Source of the DNA: Cyclobacterium marinum DSM 745
GTDB taxonomy: Bacteria > Bacteroidota > Bacteroidia > Cytophagales > Cyclobacteriaceae
Reading direction: 5' to 3'
Length of the DNA stretch: 64,000 bases
Assembly: GCF_000222485.1 (NCBI RefSeq)
Contig: NC_015914.1
Location: forward strand, 3,702,001 to 3,766,000
Shown here: positions 57,077 to 64,000 of the stretch, in pieces
How positions within the stretch are numbered: position 1 is the stretch's first letter
Layout: each line of letters begins with the position of its first letter
Made by a program: the position numbers and the translations under genes
The notes under the pieces: generated by a model
What the model was told of the DNA's origin: nothing
Databases searched by the model: none
What the model saw: the letters and a program-made list of their open reading frames with translations, nothing else

Positions 57077-57910
57077 CTATTTTTCCGTACTGATCGGTAA
57101 ATTGTTTCTAGACCATTCACTCCAAGAGCCTACATATAGATTGGCCATATCCAGTCCTGCAATGCAAATGGCAAGAAGGGATTGGCAAGCCGTGACTCCT
57201 GAACCACAATGAACAATAATGTTTTCTGATGCTTGGCCTTGAAAAGTTTTTAAATATTTTTCTTTTAATTTATCTTGAGGTAAAAAAAGGCCCTTTTCAT
57301 CTAAGTTGTCTAAATAAGGAAGGTTAACAGCTCCCGGAATATGTCCCGCAATTTTATCAATAGGCTCCACAATCCCTCGAAACCTCTCACTTTCCCTTAC
57401 ATCAATGATTATTTTTTCCTTGGTCTTATATACTGTTTTTACTTCATGAAAGCTTGAAATAGGAGATTGCCAATGAATGGTAGGGTAGGCGGGAACAGCA
57501 TGTGAAGGGGGGAATGTACGCTCTAAAGGAAAGCCTTGTTTTTGGGCTGCTTGCAAACCTCCGTCCAACACCTGGATTTTTTCATGTCCCAAAGCTTTTA
57601 ACATCCACCAGAAACGGGCAGCAGACATGGCTCCATGTTTGTCGTCATAAACAACCACATGGCTGTCCGGAGAGATACCAAGTCGTCCAAGTAATTCTGC
57701 AAAAGCTTTTGGAGAAGGTAATGGATGGCGACCTCCATTTGCCGGATTCTCATCAATTTGAGATAAATCCTTATTTAAGTCTACATGAATTGCTCCCTCG
57801 AGATGGGCTTCCAAATAGGTAGGGTAATGAAAGCGTGCATCTATCAGAATGAGCTTGCCGGTTCGGTGAAGGTGGATAAGTTCATCTGCTTTAATAAGAG
57901 GGAAGAACAT
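57077..57910 (-). CDS. sseA: 3-mercaptopyruvate sulfurtransferase / rhodanese, two-domain
   Basis: A 277-residue sulfurtransferase with an inactive N-terminal rhodanese domain (about 8-125; LIDARFHYPTYLEAHLEGAI) and an active C-terminal domain (about 155-275). The catalytic loop is VHCGSGVTACQSLLA, with the CGSGVT form typical of mercaptopyruvate sulfurtransferases rather than thiosulfate rhodaneses (CRxGxT). It transfers sulfur from 3-mercaptopyruvate, giving pyruvate. Downstream of fabG on the same strand, 95 bp apart, with hairpins in between. Confidence 0.9.
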   Translation of the reverse strand: MFFPLIKADELIHLHRTGKLILIDARFHYPTYLEAHLEGAIHVDLNKDLSQIDENPANGGRHPLPSPKAFAELLGRLGISPDSHVVVYDDKHGAMSAARFWWMLKALGHEKIQVLDGGLQAAQKQGFPLERTFPPSHAVPAYPTIHWQSPISSFHEVKTVYKTKEKIIIDVRESERFRGIVEPIDKIAGHIPGAVNLPYLDNLDEKGLFLPQDKLKEKYLKTFQGQASENIIVHCGSGVTACQSLLAICIAGLDMANLYVGSWSEWSRNNLPISTEK

Positions 57911-57933
57911 ATTGATTAAATTTTAATGGGAAT

Positions 57934-57982
57934 AGAATTAGCTTCAAAATGAAGCAGCCCAAGGTGAGAACCCCGGGCTGAA
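57934..57982 (-). terminator. Double hairpin between fabG and sulfurtransferase
   Basis: On the minus strand, a stem AGCCCGGGG/CCTTGGGCT (two G-T pairs) is followed immediately by a small stem GCTTCA/TGAAGC. It lies between the fabG stop and sulfurtransferase start. No long T-run follows, so it may terminate weakly or regulate read-through. Confidence 0.5.
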
Positions 57983-58005
57983 ACAAAATGTTTTTTTTGT
58001 GGTTT

Positions 58006-58752
58006 TTAAGTGTTCATGGCACCATTTACCTCAAGTGTTTGACCAGAGATATAAGTACTCATGTCCGATCCAAGGAAAACACAGGCATCGGCAACATCTT
58101 CAGGAGTTCCCCCTCTTTTCATAGGAATGGCATCTCTCCAACCCTGCACAACTTTCTCATCAAGAACAGCAGTCATTTCTGTTTCGATAAAACCGGGAGC
58201 CACTGCGTTGCTACGAATATTTCTTGAGCCTAGCTCCAAGGCTACTGATTTAGTAAAGCCAATGATGCCGGCCTTTGATGCGGCATAATTGGATTGTCCG
58301 GCATTTCCTTTAACACCCACTACAGATGTAATGTTGATAATGGATCCGGATTTAGCTTTCATCATGGTGCGGGTTACTGCCTTCACAGTATTGAAACAAG
58401 ATTTGAGATTAATATTGATCACTTCATCCCAATTGTCCTCTGACATCCTCATTAATAAGTTGTCTCTTGTGATTCCAGCATTATTTACAAGGATATCTAT
58501 TCCACCCAGAAATGCCACCGTATCGCCAATTAATTTGTCTGCGGCCGCAAAATCAGAAGCATCTGAGCGAAATCCTTTGGCTTTAATACCAAAAGCTTCC
58601 AATTCTTTTTCAAGAGCTTCTCCTTTTTCTACGCTAGATAAATATGTAAAGGCCACATCAGCACCTTCCTGAGCAAAACGGATGGCAATGGATCTGCCAA
58701 TTCCTTTGGAAGCCCCTGTTACCAAGGCTTTTTTACCTGTAAGTAATCCCAT
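58006..58752 (-). CDS. fabG: 3-oxoacyl-[acyl-carrier-protein] reductase (FabG)
   Basis: A 248-residue short-chain dehydrogenase. NADP-binding motif ALVTGASKGIGRSIAI; NNAGITRDN in the middle; catalytic triad in INITSVVGVKGNAGQSNYAASKAG (Ser, Tyr, Lys) given here in part; and RSNAVAPGFIETEM typical of FabG. It reduces 3-oxoacyl-ACP in fatty acid elongation. Start taken as ATG at 58752; a TTG at 58758 is an alternative. Divergent from lpdA. A TAnnTTTG-like element lies upstream. Confidence 0.93.
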   Translation of the reverse strand: MGLLTGKKALVTGASKGIGRSIAIRFAQEGADVAFTYLSSVEKGEALEKELEAFGIKAKGFRSDASDFAAADKLIGDTVAFLGGIDILVNNAGITRDNLLMRMSEDNWDEVININLKSCFNTVKAVTRTMMKAKSGSIINITSVVGVKGNAGQSNYAASKAGIIGFTKSVALELGSRNIRSNAVAPGFIETEMTAVLDEKVVQGWRDAIPMKRGGTPEDVADACVFLGSDMSTYISGQTLEVNGAMNT

Positions 58753-58781
58753 AGTCAATGTTTTTATTGTTTAATTCAATT

Positions 58782-58789
58782 CAAAAATA
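58782..58789 (-). promoter_or_regulatory. Candidate -7 promoter element for fabG
   Basis: TATTTTTG on the minus strand matches TAnnTTTG, 30 bp upstream of the fabG ATG. No clear -33 TTTG is seen. Confidence 0.3.
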
Positions 58790-58931
58790 GCTATTTATTA
58801 TAAAATATGGGCTACTGAATAATTAATTCGTAAGCCTTACATTTTGATGAACGTTACCCGACCTGATGAATAATTGGATTTATATTAACTTTTATATGTA
58901 AAACCAAATTTTTTTCTGAACTAATTTATTA

Positions 58932-58939
58932 TAAATTTG
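58932..58939 (+). promoter_or_regulatory. Candidate -7 promoter element for lpdA
   Basis: TAAATTTG matches TAnnTTTG exactly, 32 bp upstream of the lpdA ATG; a T-run at 58909-58915 sits near the -33 position. Confidence 0.4.
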
Positions 58940-58970
58940 CATAGCAAAATTGTAATTAAAAGTCAAAAAT

Positions 58971-60368
58971 ATGTCTTCAACGAAATTCGATGTCATTGTT
59001 CTGGGCAGTGGTCCAGGTGGATATGTAGCAGCAATAAGAGCTTCTCAATTAGGGTTAAAAACTGCAGTAGTAGAAGCTGCCGAACTAGGGGGAATTTGTT
59101 TGAATTGGGGTTGTATTCCTACCAAAGCTTTGATAAAAAGTGCGCAGGTATTTGAATACATTAACCATGCTGAGGATTATGGTATCTCCGTAGAAAAAGC
59201 AAGCGTTAATTTTGAGAATATTATTAAGCGTAGCCGTAATGTAGCTGAAGGAATGAGCAAAGGCATTCAATTTTTGTTTAAAAAGAACAAAATTGAAAAA
59301 TTAATGGGCTGGGGAAAAATTCAGCCCGGCAAAAAAGTGGAAGTAGAAGACAAAGACGGCAATAAAACGGTCTACAGTGCAGACAATATAATTATTGCCA
59401 CCGGTGGAAGGTCCAAGGAGTTGCCAGCCTTGAAAATTGATAATGAAAAAATCGTAGGCTATCGCAAAGCCATGACCTTGGATAAACTCCCCAAGAAAAT
59501 GGTGGTAGTAGGTTCTGGAGCCATAGGCGTTGAATTTGCTTATGTTTACAGTTCTATAGGAGTAGATGTAACCATCGTTGAGTTCTTGGATCGTATCGTT
59601 CCAAATGAAGATGAAGAAGTGTCCAAGACACTTGAGAAAATATACAAGAAAAAAGGTATTAAGGTGATGACCAGTGCTGAGGTAACCAATGTGGATACCA
59701 AAGGAGAAGGCTGCAAAGTTACCGTTAAGACCAAAAGTGGTGAAGAAAACATTGATTGTGATGTTGTATTATCCGCTGTTGGAGTGGTTTCTAATGTAGA
59801 AAACTGTGGACTTGAAGATGTTGGAATCTTGGTGGATAGAGGTAAGATAAAAGTGGATGAGTTTTACAAAACAAACATGCCGGGGTATTATGCCATTGGC
59901 GATGTTGTACCGGGACCTGCCTTGGCTCACGTTGCCTCTGCTGAGGGAATTATTTGTGTTGAAAACATTGCCGGTCAAAATCCGGAACCCCTAGACTATA
60001 ATAACATACCGGGCTGTACTTATTGCTTGCCGGAAATTTCTTCAGTGGGCTATACAGAAACCAAAGCCAAGGAAGCCGGATATGACATTAAAGTTGGTAA
60101 ATTTCCATTTACCGCTTCAGGAAAAGCTTCTGCAGCCGGAGCCAAAGATGGGTTTGTAAAACTGATTTTTGATGCTAAATATGGGGAACTTTTAGGAGCA
60201 CATATGATCGGTTACAACGTAACTGAAATGATTGCTGAAATTGTAGCCATCAGGAAATTGGAGACCACAGGACATGAAATTATCAAGACTGTACATCCAC
60301 ATCCAACCATGTCTGAAGCAGTAATGGAAGCGGCGGCGGCGGCATATGATGAGGTCATCCACCTTTAA
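58971..60368 (+). CDS. lpdA: Dihydrolipoyl dehydrogenase
   Basis: A 465-residue flavoprotein disulfide reductase, the E3 of 2-oxoacid dehydrogenase complexes. FAD motif VIVLGSGPGGYVAAIRASQL; redox disulfide in GGICLNWGCIPTKALI (Cys pair spaced CxxxxC); NAD motif VVVGSGAIGVEFAYVYSSIG; and the C-terminal active-site His-Glu in TVHPHPTMSEAVMEAA. Standalone on the plus strand, with no E1/E2 genes adjacent, as is common in Bacteroidota. Confidence 0.95.
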   Translation: MSSTKFDVIVLGSGPGGYVAAIRASQLGLKTAVVEAAELGGICLNWGCIPTKALIKSAQVFEYINHAEDYGISVEKASVNFENIIKRSRNVAEGMSKGIQFLFKKNKIEKLMGWGKIQPGKKVEVEDKDGNKTVYSADNIIIATGGRSKELPALKIDNEKIVGYRKAMTLDKLPKKMVVVGSGAIGVEFAYVYSSIGVDVTIVEFLDRIVPNEDEEVSKTLEKIYKKKGIKVMTSAEVTNVDTKGEGCKVTVKTKSGEENIDCDVVLSAVGVVSNVENCGLEDVGILVDRGKIKVDEFYKTNMPGYYAIGDVVPGPALAHVASAEGIICVENIAGQNPEPLDYNNIPGCTYCLPEISSVGYTETKAKEAGYDIKVGKFPFTASGKASAAGAKDGFVKLIFDAKYGELLGAHMIGYNVTEMIAEIVAIRKLETTGHEIIKTVHPHPTMSEAVMEAAAAAYDEVIHL

Positions 60369-60421
60369 GGTAGAGGAGTAAGTTCAAAATTTATAATTGT
60401 CATTATTGACCAATATCCTTT

Positions 60422-60955
60422 TTGGAAGAAGAAGCATTAATAAAAGGGCTGAGGGCCAGAAACAAACAAAGCCAAGAATATTTGTACGAAAAATATTCTG
60501 CGGCTTTGTTTGGTGTAATTTCCCGAATAATTTTTGATCGGGACATCGCCGAAGAGGTCTTTCACGATGCTTTTGTGAAAATCGTCACCAAAATTGACAA
60601 TTATGATGAATCTAAAGGGCGATTATATACCTGGATGGCGAATATTTGCCGTAATTCAGCGATAGATAAAACCCGGTCGAAAGAATTTTCCAAAAAGAGT
60701 AAGACCAATACCATAGACGCTTACGTATATGGAATGGAAAGCACTTCAGATACAGCAGCAGCTGTTGATGGAATTGGTGTAAAAGAGTTGATGAATGACT
60801 TGAATGAGGAACAACGTTTCGTAATGGAGTGTATTTACTTTAAAGGATATACCCATACAGAGGTGGCAGAGAGATACGCTTTGCCATTGGGGACCGTTAA
60901 GTCCAGAATTCGGTCAGCCATAAAAGTGTTGAAAAAGAAAGCTGATAAAATCTAG
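60422..60955 (+). CDS. RNA polymerase sigma factor, ECF type
   Basis: A 177-residue sigma-70 family factor. Region 2 covers about 15-90 (EYLYEKYSAALFGVISRIIF, DIAEEVFHDAFVKI, YTWMANICRNSAIDKTRS); region 4 is at about 120-175 (LNEEQRFVMECIYFKGYTHT, EVAERYALPLGTVKSRIRSA). The start is TTG at 60422; an in-frame stop 15 bp upstream and no ATG between decide it. Its stop TAG overlaps the GTG start of the following anti-sigma factor by one base, so the two are co-translated. It resembles the SigK/RskA type of pair. Confidence 0.88.
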   Translation: MEEEALIKGLRARNKQSQEYLYEKYSAALFGVISRIIFDRDIAEEVFHDAFVKIVTKIDNYDESKGRLYTWMANICRNSAIDKTRSKEFSKKSKTNTIDAYVYGMESTSDTAAAVDGIGVKELMNDLNEEQRFVMECIYFKGYTHTEVAERYALPLGTVKSRIRSAIKVLKKKADKI

Positions 60956-61797
60956 TGGATATCCAAGCCTACATATCGTCCGGTAAATTGGAACTCTTTG
61001 TTTTGGGAGATCTCAATGAGACAGAACAACAAGAGGTCTTGGCTATGGCTAAGAAGTATCCTGAAATCAATCAGGAAATTCTTGCCATTGAAGATGCCAT
61101 GCTTGCTATTGATCAAGCTTCAGCTGTCAGCCCTTCACCTAAGTTGAAGGATAAAATTTTCGACACTCTCGAAATAGAGGAGAAAGCACCTATTCCCATT
61201 AACTCGGAAGAAGTTAAGGCTTCTTCTGAAAAATTGATAAATAGTAAAGATGTGACTGCCTCCAATCCATGGAAAACTTTTGCTGTTGCTGCTTCAGTAG
61301 TTGCGGTAATTTCGGTAGGAATTGCTATATACTTTGCCAACCAATATTTTGACGTGGAAGAAAGGTTTGCCATTGCCTTGCAACAAAATGCAATATTGGC
61401 TGAAGAAGTGCAAACCAATCAAGTAAAATTAAATGAACTGAACAGTGGGATGGAGAGATTTATCACTGGGAATTTTGAAAAAATCCTAATGAAAGGTGAG
61501 GGATTTCCCATGCAAAAAGATGCAGCTGTTGATGTGTTTTGGGATAAAGAGAGTAAAGAAGTATTACTTTCTGTCAATCAATTGGCTTCTCTTGATCCCA
61601 ATAATGACTACCAACTTTGGGCAATAGGTGAAGAAGGACCAATTGGTATAGGATTGGTAGATCCCGGACAAAAGCTAGACTTACAAGTAATGGATATAGC
61701 CTCTGATGCACAAGCCTTTGCCATCACTATTGAACCAAAAGGTGGAAGTAAGAGCCCAACTCTTGAAAAGCTTGTCGTTTTAGGAGAGGTTTCTTAA
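60955..61797 (+). CDS. Anti-sigma factor, RskA-like
   Basis: A 280-residue single-pass membrane protein. The cytoplasmic N-terminal part (1-100; LELFVLGDLNETEQQEVLAM, acidic) lacks the HxxxCxxC zinc motif. A transmembrane helix follows at about 104-126 (TFAVAASVVAVISVGIAIYF), then a coiled segment and the extracytoplasmic RskA domain (NQLASLDPNNDYQLWAIGEE, AFAITIEPKGGSKSP). It should hold the upstream sigma factor inactive and release it upon an envelope signal. GTG start fused to the sigma stop codon. A strong terminator follows 24 bp later. Confidence 0.88.
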   Translation: MDIQAYISSGKLELFVLGDLNETEQQEVLAMAKKYPEINQEILAIEDAMLAIDQASAVSPSPKLKDKIFDTLEIEEKAPIPINSEEVKASSEKLINSKDVTASNPWKTFAVAASVVAVISVGIAIYFANQYFDVEERFAIALQQNAILAEEVQTNQVKLNELNSGMERFITGNFEKILMKGEGFPMQKDAAVDVFWDKESKEVLLSVNQLASLDPNNDYQLWAIGEEGPIGIGLVDPGQKLDLQVMDIASDAQAFAITIEPKGGSKSPTLEKLVVLGEVS

Positions 61798-61821
61798 TAG
61801 TCAGGAACTTAAAATAAACCG

Positions 61822-61855
61822 AACCCCGTCATGGAATTGACGGGGTTTTTGTTTT
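61822..61855 (+). terminator. Strong intrinsic terminator after sigma/anti-sigma operon
   Basis: AACCCCGTCA (61822-61831) and TGACGGGGTT (61838-61847) form a perfect 10-bp stem with a 6-base loop, followed by a run of Ts to 61855. Confidence 0.92.
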
Positions 61856-62025
61856 AAATTGTGGCTTAACTTTTGAAGAGGAGTTAGGATTTGAATTGGT
61901 TAATAGGAATTAGAAATTCCCCGAATTTCAAACCAACTTCTTGTCTGATGATATGATGTTTATGTTGTTATTATTTTCAGTGCTCTTGATAGTATCTAGG
62001 AAACCCATTTAAAAATTAATGAATT

Positions 62026-62484
62026 ATGGAACTGACACTTTCCACCCCAGCACTTCTTTTTTCTGCTATCACTTTACTGATGTTGGCCTATACCAACAGG
62101 TTTTTGGCCATGGCTAGCTTGATAAGGGGATTACACAAGGAATACAAAGAAAGCAGTATGGATGAGGAGGTAATTATTGGACAGATAAAAAACCTAAAGC
62201 GAAGATTGACCATGATTAAGAACATGCAGACTTATGGAGTCATTAGTTTTTTCCTGTGTGTGATTTGTATGTTTTTATTGTATCAAGACTTTGATACCGC
62301 CGCCAATTGGGTGTTTATGGCAAGTATGCTTTGTTTGTTAATTTCACTGGGTATCTCCTTAGTGGAAATCCAAATTTCAAACAATGCATTGAATATTGAG
62401 CTATCTGATATTGAGGACTTGCTCAATATAAAAACCAGAACATCTTTTGGGCAAAGCATTAGAAAAAACGATAAGGATTCATGA
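62026..62484 (+). CDS. DUF2721 family membrane protein
   Basis: A 152-residue protein with three hydrophobic segments: about 8-28 (ALLFSAITLLMLAYTNRFLA), 70-90 (GVISFFLCVICMFLLY) and 96-115 (WVFMASMLCLLISLGISLVE). The spacing, RRLTMIKNMQTYGVISF region, and C-terminal SNNALNIELSDIEDL helix match DUF2721, a family of unknown function. Its stop overlaps the threonine aldolase start by 4 bp, so they are coupled. Confidence 0.85.
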   Translation: MELTLSTPALLFSAITLLMLAYTNRFLAMASLIRGLHKEYKESSMDEEVIIGQIKNLKRRLTMIKNMQTYGVISFFLCVICMFLLYQDFDTAANWVFMASMLCLLISLGISLVEIQISNNALNIELSDIEDLLNIKTRTSFGQSIRKNDKDS

Positions 62485-63515
62485 ATGATAATCAATTGAG
62501 AGTGGATCTGAGAAGCGATACGCTGACGCTACCAACTAAGGAAATGAAAGAGACCATGCTCAATGCAGGGCTTGGTGATGATGTGTTTGGAGAAGACCCT
62601 ACGGTAAATATTTTGGAAGATAAATTGGCTGGGTTATTTGGTATGGAGGCTGGATTGTTTTGCCCCTCCGGGACCATGACCAATCAAATTGCTATTAAAT
62701 TGCACACCCGCCCACAAACGGAAGTGATTTGTCACCAATTCTCTCATATTTATTTATACGAGGGTGGAGGAATCATGTCCAATAGCTTGGCATCCGTAAA
62801 GCTACTTGATGGAAAACTAGGGAAAATTGAAGCGGAGGCGATTCGGCAGGTGATTAACGCGGATGATGATCATTTACCGGAAACCACATTGGTGTCCTTG
62901 GAAAACACCATGAACAAAGGTGGAGGAAGTGTTTATACCTTGGATGAAATAAGACCAATTAGGCAACTTTGTAAGGAAACCGGGCTAAAACTTCATTTGG
63001 ATGGTGCCAGAATATTTAATGCATTGGTCCATTCAGGGGAAAGACCTTTTGATTGGGGGAAAATGTTTGATACCATTTCTGTTTGTCTTAGCAAAGGATT
63101 GGGCTGCCCTGTGGGTTCCGTTTTGTTAGGTAGCCGAGTTGAAATAAAAAGAGCAAGAAAAATAAGAAAAGCTATGGGTGGTGGTATGCGTCAGGCAGGG
63201 ATGTTAGCAGCTGCAGGAATTTATGCCCTTGATCACAATGTTTTCAGATTGGAAGAGGATCATGAGAGAGCTAAAGCAGTAGGGAAGATTCTAGAGAAAG
63301 CTCCCTTTGTGAAAGAAGTATTACCCATAACCACCAATATAGTGATAGCTCGCTTATCACAAATTAGCCCAGAGTCTTTTTTGGATGAATTAACAGAAAG
63401 AAATATATGGGCTGTTAAGTTCGGTAGAGATCAAATAAGAATGGTTACCCATATGGATTTCACAGACCAACACCTTGAGGCTTTTGAAAGTAGAATAAAG
63501 CGTTGGGAAAAATGA
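62481..63515 (+). CDS. ltaE: Low-specificity L-threonine aldolase
   Basis: A 344-residue PLP enzyme splitting L-threonine or L-allo-threonine into glycine and acetaldehyde. Family markers: VDLRSDTLTLPTKEMKETML at the N-terminus, GDDVFGEDPTVN, GLFCPSGTMTNQIAIKLHT, LENTMNKGGGSVYTLDEI, and the PLP lysine in SVCLSKGLGCPVGSVLLGS. Length is normal. It overlaps the DUF2721 gene and is followed by rarA 42 bp downstream. Confidence 0.92.
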   Translation: MNDNQLRVDLRSDTLTLPTKEMKETMLNAGLGDDVFGEDPTVNILEDKLAGLFGMEAGLFCPSGTMTNQIAIKLHTRPQTEVICHQFSHIYLYEGGGIMSNSLASVKLLDGKLGKIEAEAIRQVINADDDHLPETTLVSLENTMNKGGGSVYTLDEIRPIRQLCKETGLKLHLDGARIFNALVHSGERPFDWGKMFDTISVCLSKGLGCPVGSVLLGSRVEIKRARKIRKAMGGGMRQAGMLAAAGIYALDHNVFRLEEDHERAKAVGKILEKAPFVKEVLPITTNIVIARLSQISPESFLDELTERNIWAVKFGRDQIRMVTHMDFTDQHLEAFESRIKRWEK

Positions 63516-63557
63516 ATTGGATTGAATACCTTTTTTTAGAATAAATTATTAAAAATT

Positions 63558-64000
63558 ATGGAACAAACCCCTTTGGCAGAGAGGATGCGCCCGACAACCT
63601 TGGATCAGTTGATTGGACAGGAACATTTGTCCGGGCCTAACACATTCCTTCATAAGGCCATCAAAGCCGGCACGGTTCCTTCCTTAATATTATGGGGGCC
63701 TCCAGGTGTTGGGAAAACCACCATAGCCAACATTATTGCCAATGAAGTGAAAGCTCCTTTTTATACCCTAAGTGCAGTTAGTTCCGGAGTTAAGGACATT
63801 AGGGAAGTAATACAGAAAGCAAAATATCAACTTGGGGTAGTCCTCTTCATAGATGAAATTCATCGGTTTAATAAGTCCCAGCAAGATGCATTGTTAGGAG
63901 CAGTGGAGAAAGGAGTGATTAGGTTGATAGGGGCCACCACAGAAAACCCTTCCTTTGAAGTCAATGCGGCCTTATTGTCCAGGTGTCAAATTTTTACCCT
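63558..64000 (+). CDS. rarA: Replication-associated recombination protein RarA (MgsA), N-terminal part
   Basis: The first 147 codons of an AAA+ ATPase, cut by the window end. [20 protein letters not shown] at the start, Walker [18 protein letters not shown], Walker [21 protein letters not shown], and the sensor region [20 protein letters not shown] are those of RarA/Mgs1. The protein acts at stalled replication forks with RecA. The ATG at 63558 fixes the conserved N-terminus. Confidence 0.93.
   Translation, partial: MEQTPLAERMRPTTLDQLIGQEHLSGPNTFLHKAIKAGTVPSLILWGPPGVGKTTIANIIANEVKAPFYTLSAVSSGVKDIREVIQKAKYQLGVVLFIDEIHRFNKSQQDALLGAVEKGVIRLIGATTENPSFEVNAALLSRCQIFT

Overview
The window looks like a chromosomal segment of a marine-type Bacteroidota bacterium, most likely of the Cyclobacteriaceae group (Cyclobacterium, Echinicola, Algoriphagus type). 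The assignment rests on a type IX secretion (T9SS) C-terminal sorting domain, a TonB receptor paired with a DUF4249 lipoprotein, menaquinone genes, TPR histidine kinases and a LytTR regulator, a GRP-family sugar transporter, few Shine-Dalgarno motifs, and candidate TAnnTTTG-type promoter elements. It carries no rRNA, tRNA, insertion sequence or CRISPR array that I can see. Both ends are cut inside genes: an amidohydrolase tail on the left and rarA on the right.

Layout. 0-3.5 kb: amidohydrolase end, a VTT-family membrane protein, a pentapeptide-repeat protein, an AT-rich gene-poor stretch and a small lipoprotein. 3.7-9.7 kb: a complete RND efflux operon (adaptor, pump, outer-membrane factor; minus strand). 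10.4-13.0 kb: myo-inositol oxygenase with a sodium/solute symporter. 13.4-16.7 kb: menaquinone operon (menI-like thioesterase, menF, menD). 16.8-26.6 kb: core functions on both strands (histidine phosphatase, zinc-ribbon coiled coil, Nif3-like, lpxK, porin, miaE, ABC permease, GMC oxidoreductase). 26.8-35.3 kb: sulfatase, a TolB-like/TPR/AraC regulator, a hexapeptide acetyltransferase, and a TonB receptor with DUF4249 lipoprotein. 35.4-42.4 kb: a LytTR response regulator divergent from a 1720-residue T9SS-secreted repeat protein and a small lipoprotein.

42.4-50.7 kb is the most accessory part. It holds a very AT-rich two-gene operon: a membrane-anchored NB-ARC-like STAND NTPase with TPR-like C-terminus, translationally overlapping a gamma-glutamylcyclotransferase-fold protein. 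Next come a TPR histidine kinase, a 51-codon ORF with its own intrinsic terminator, an array of five 21-bp-spaced GAGG repeats, and an orphan 534-residue protein. The STAND/GGCT-like pair is the best candidate for an undescribed system, possibly of the NTPase-sensor-plus-effector type, but that function is inference.

50.9-54.0 kb encodes ribose/nucleoside use (ribokinase, nucleoside hydrolase, sugar transporter). 54.1-57.9 kb carries a Cys-rich four-helix copper-binding-type protein, a beta-lactamase-fold protein lacking the usual deacylating glutamate, an AbgT-family transporter, and a sulfurtransferase. 58-64 kb is core: fabG, lipoamide dehydrogenase, a sigma/anti-sigma pair, a DUF2721 membrane protein, threonine aldolase and rarA.
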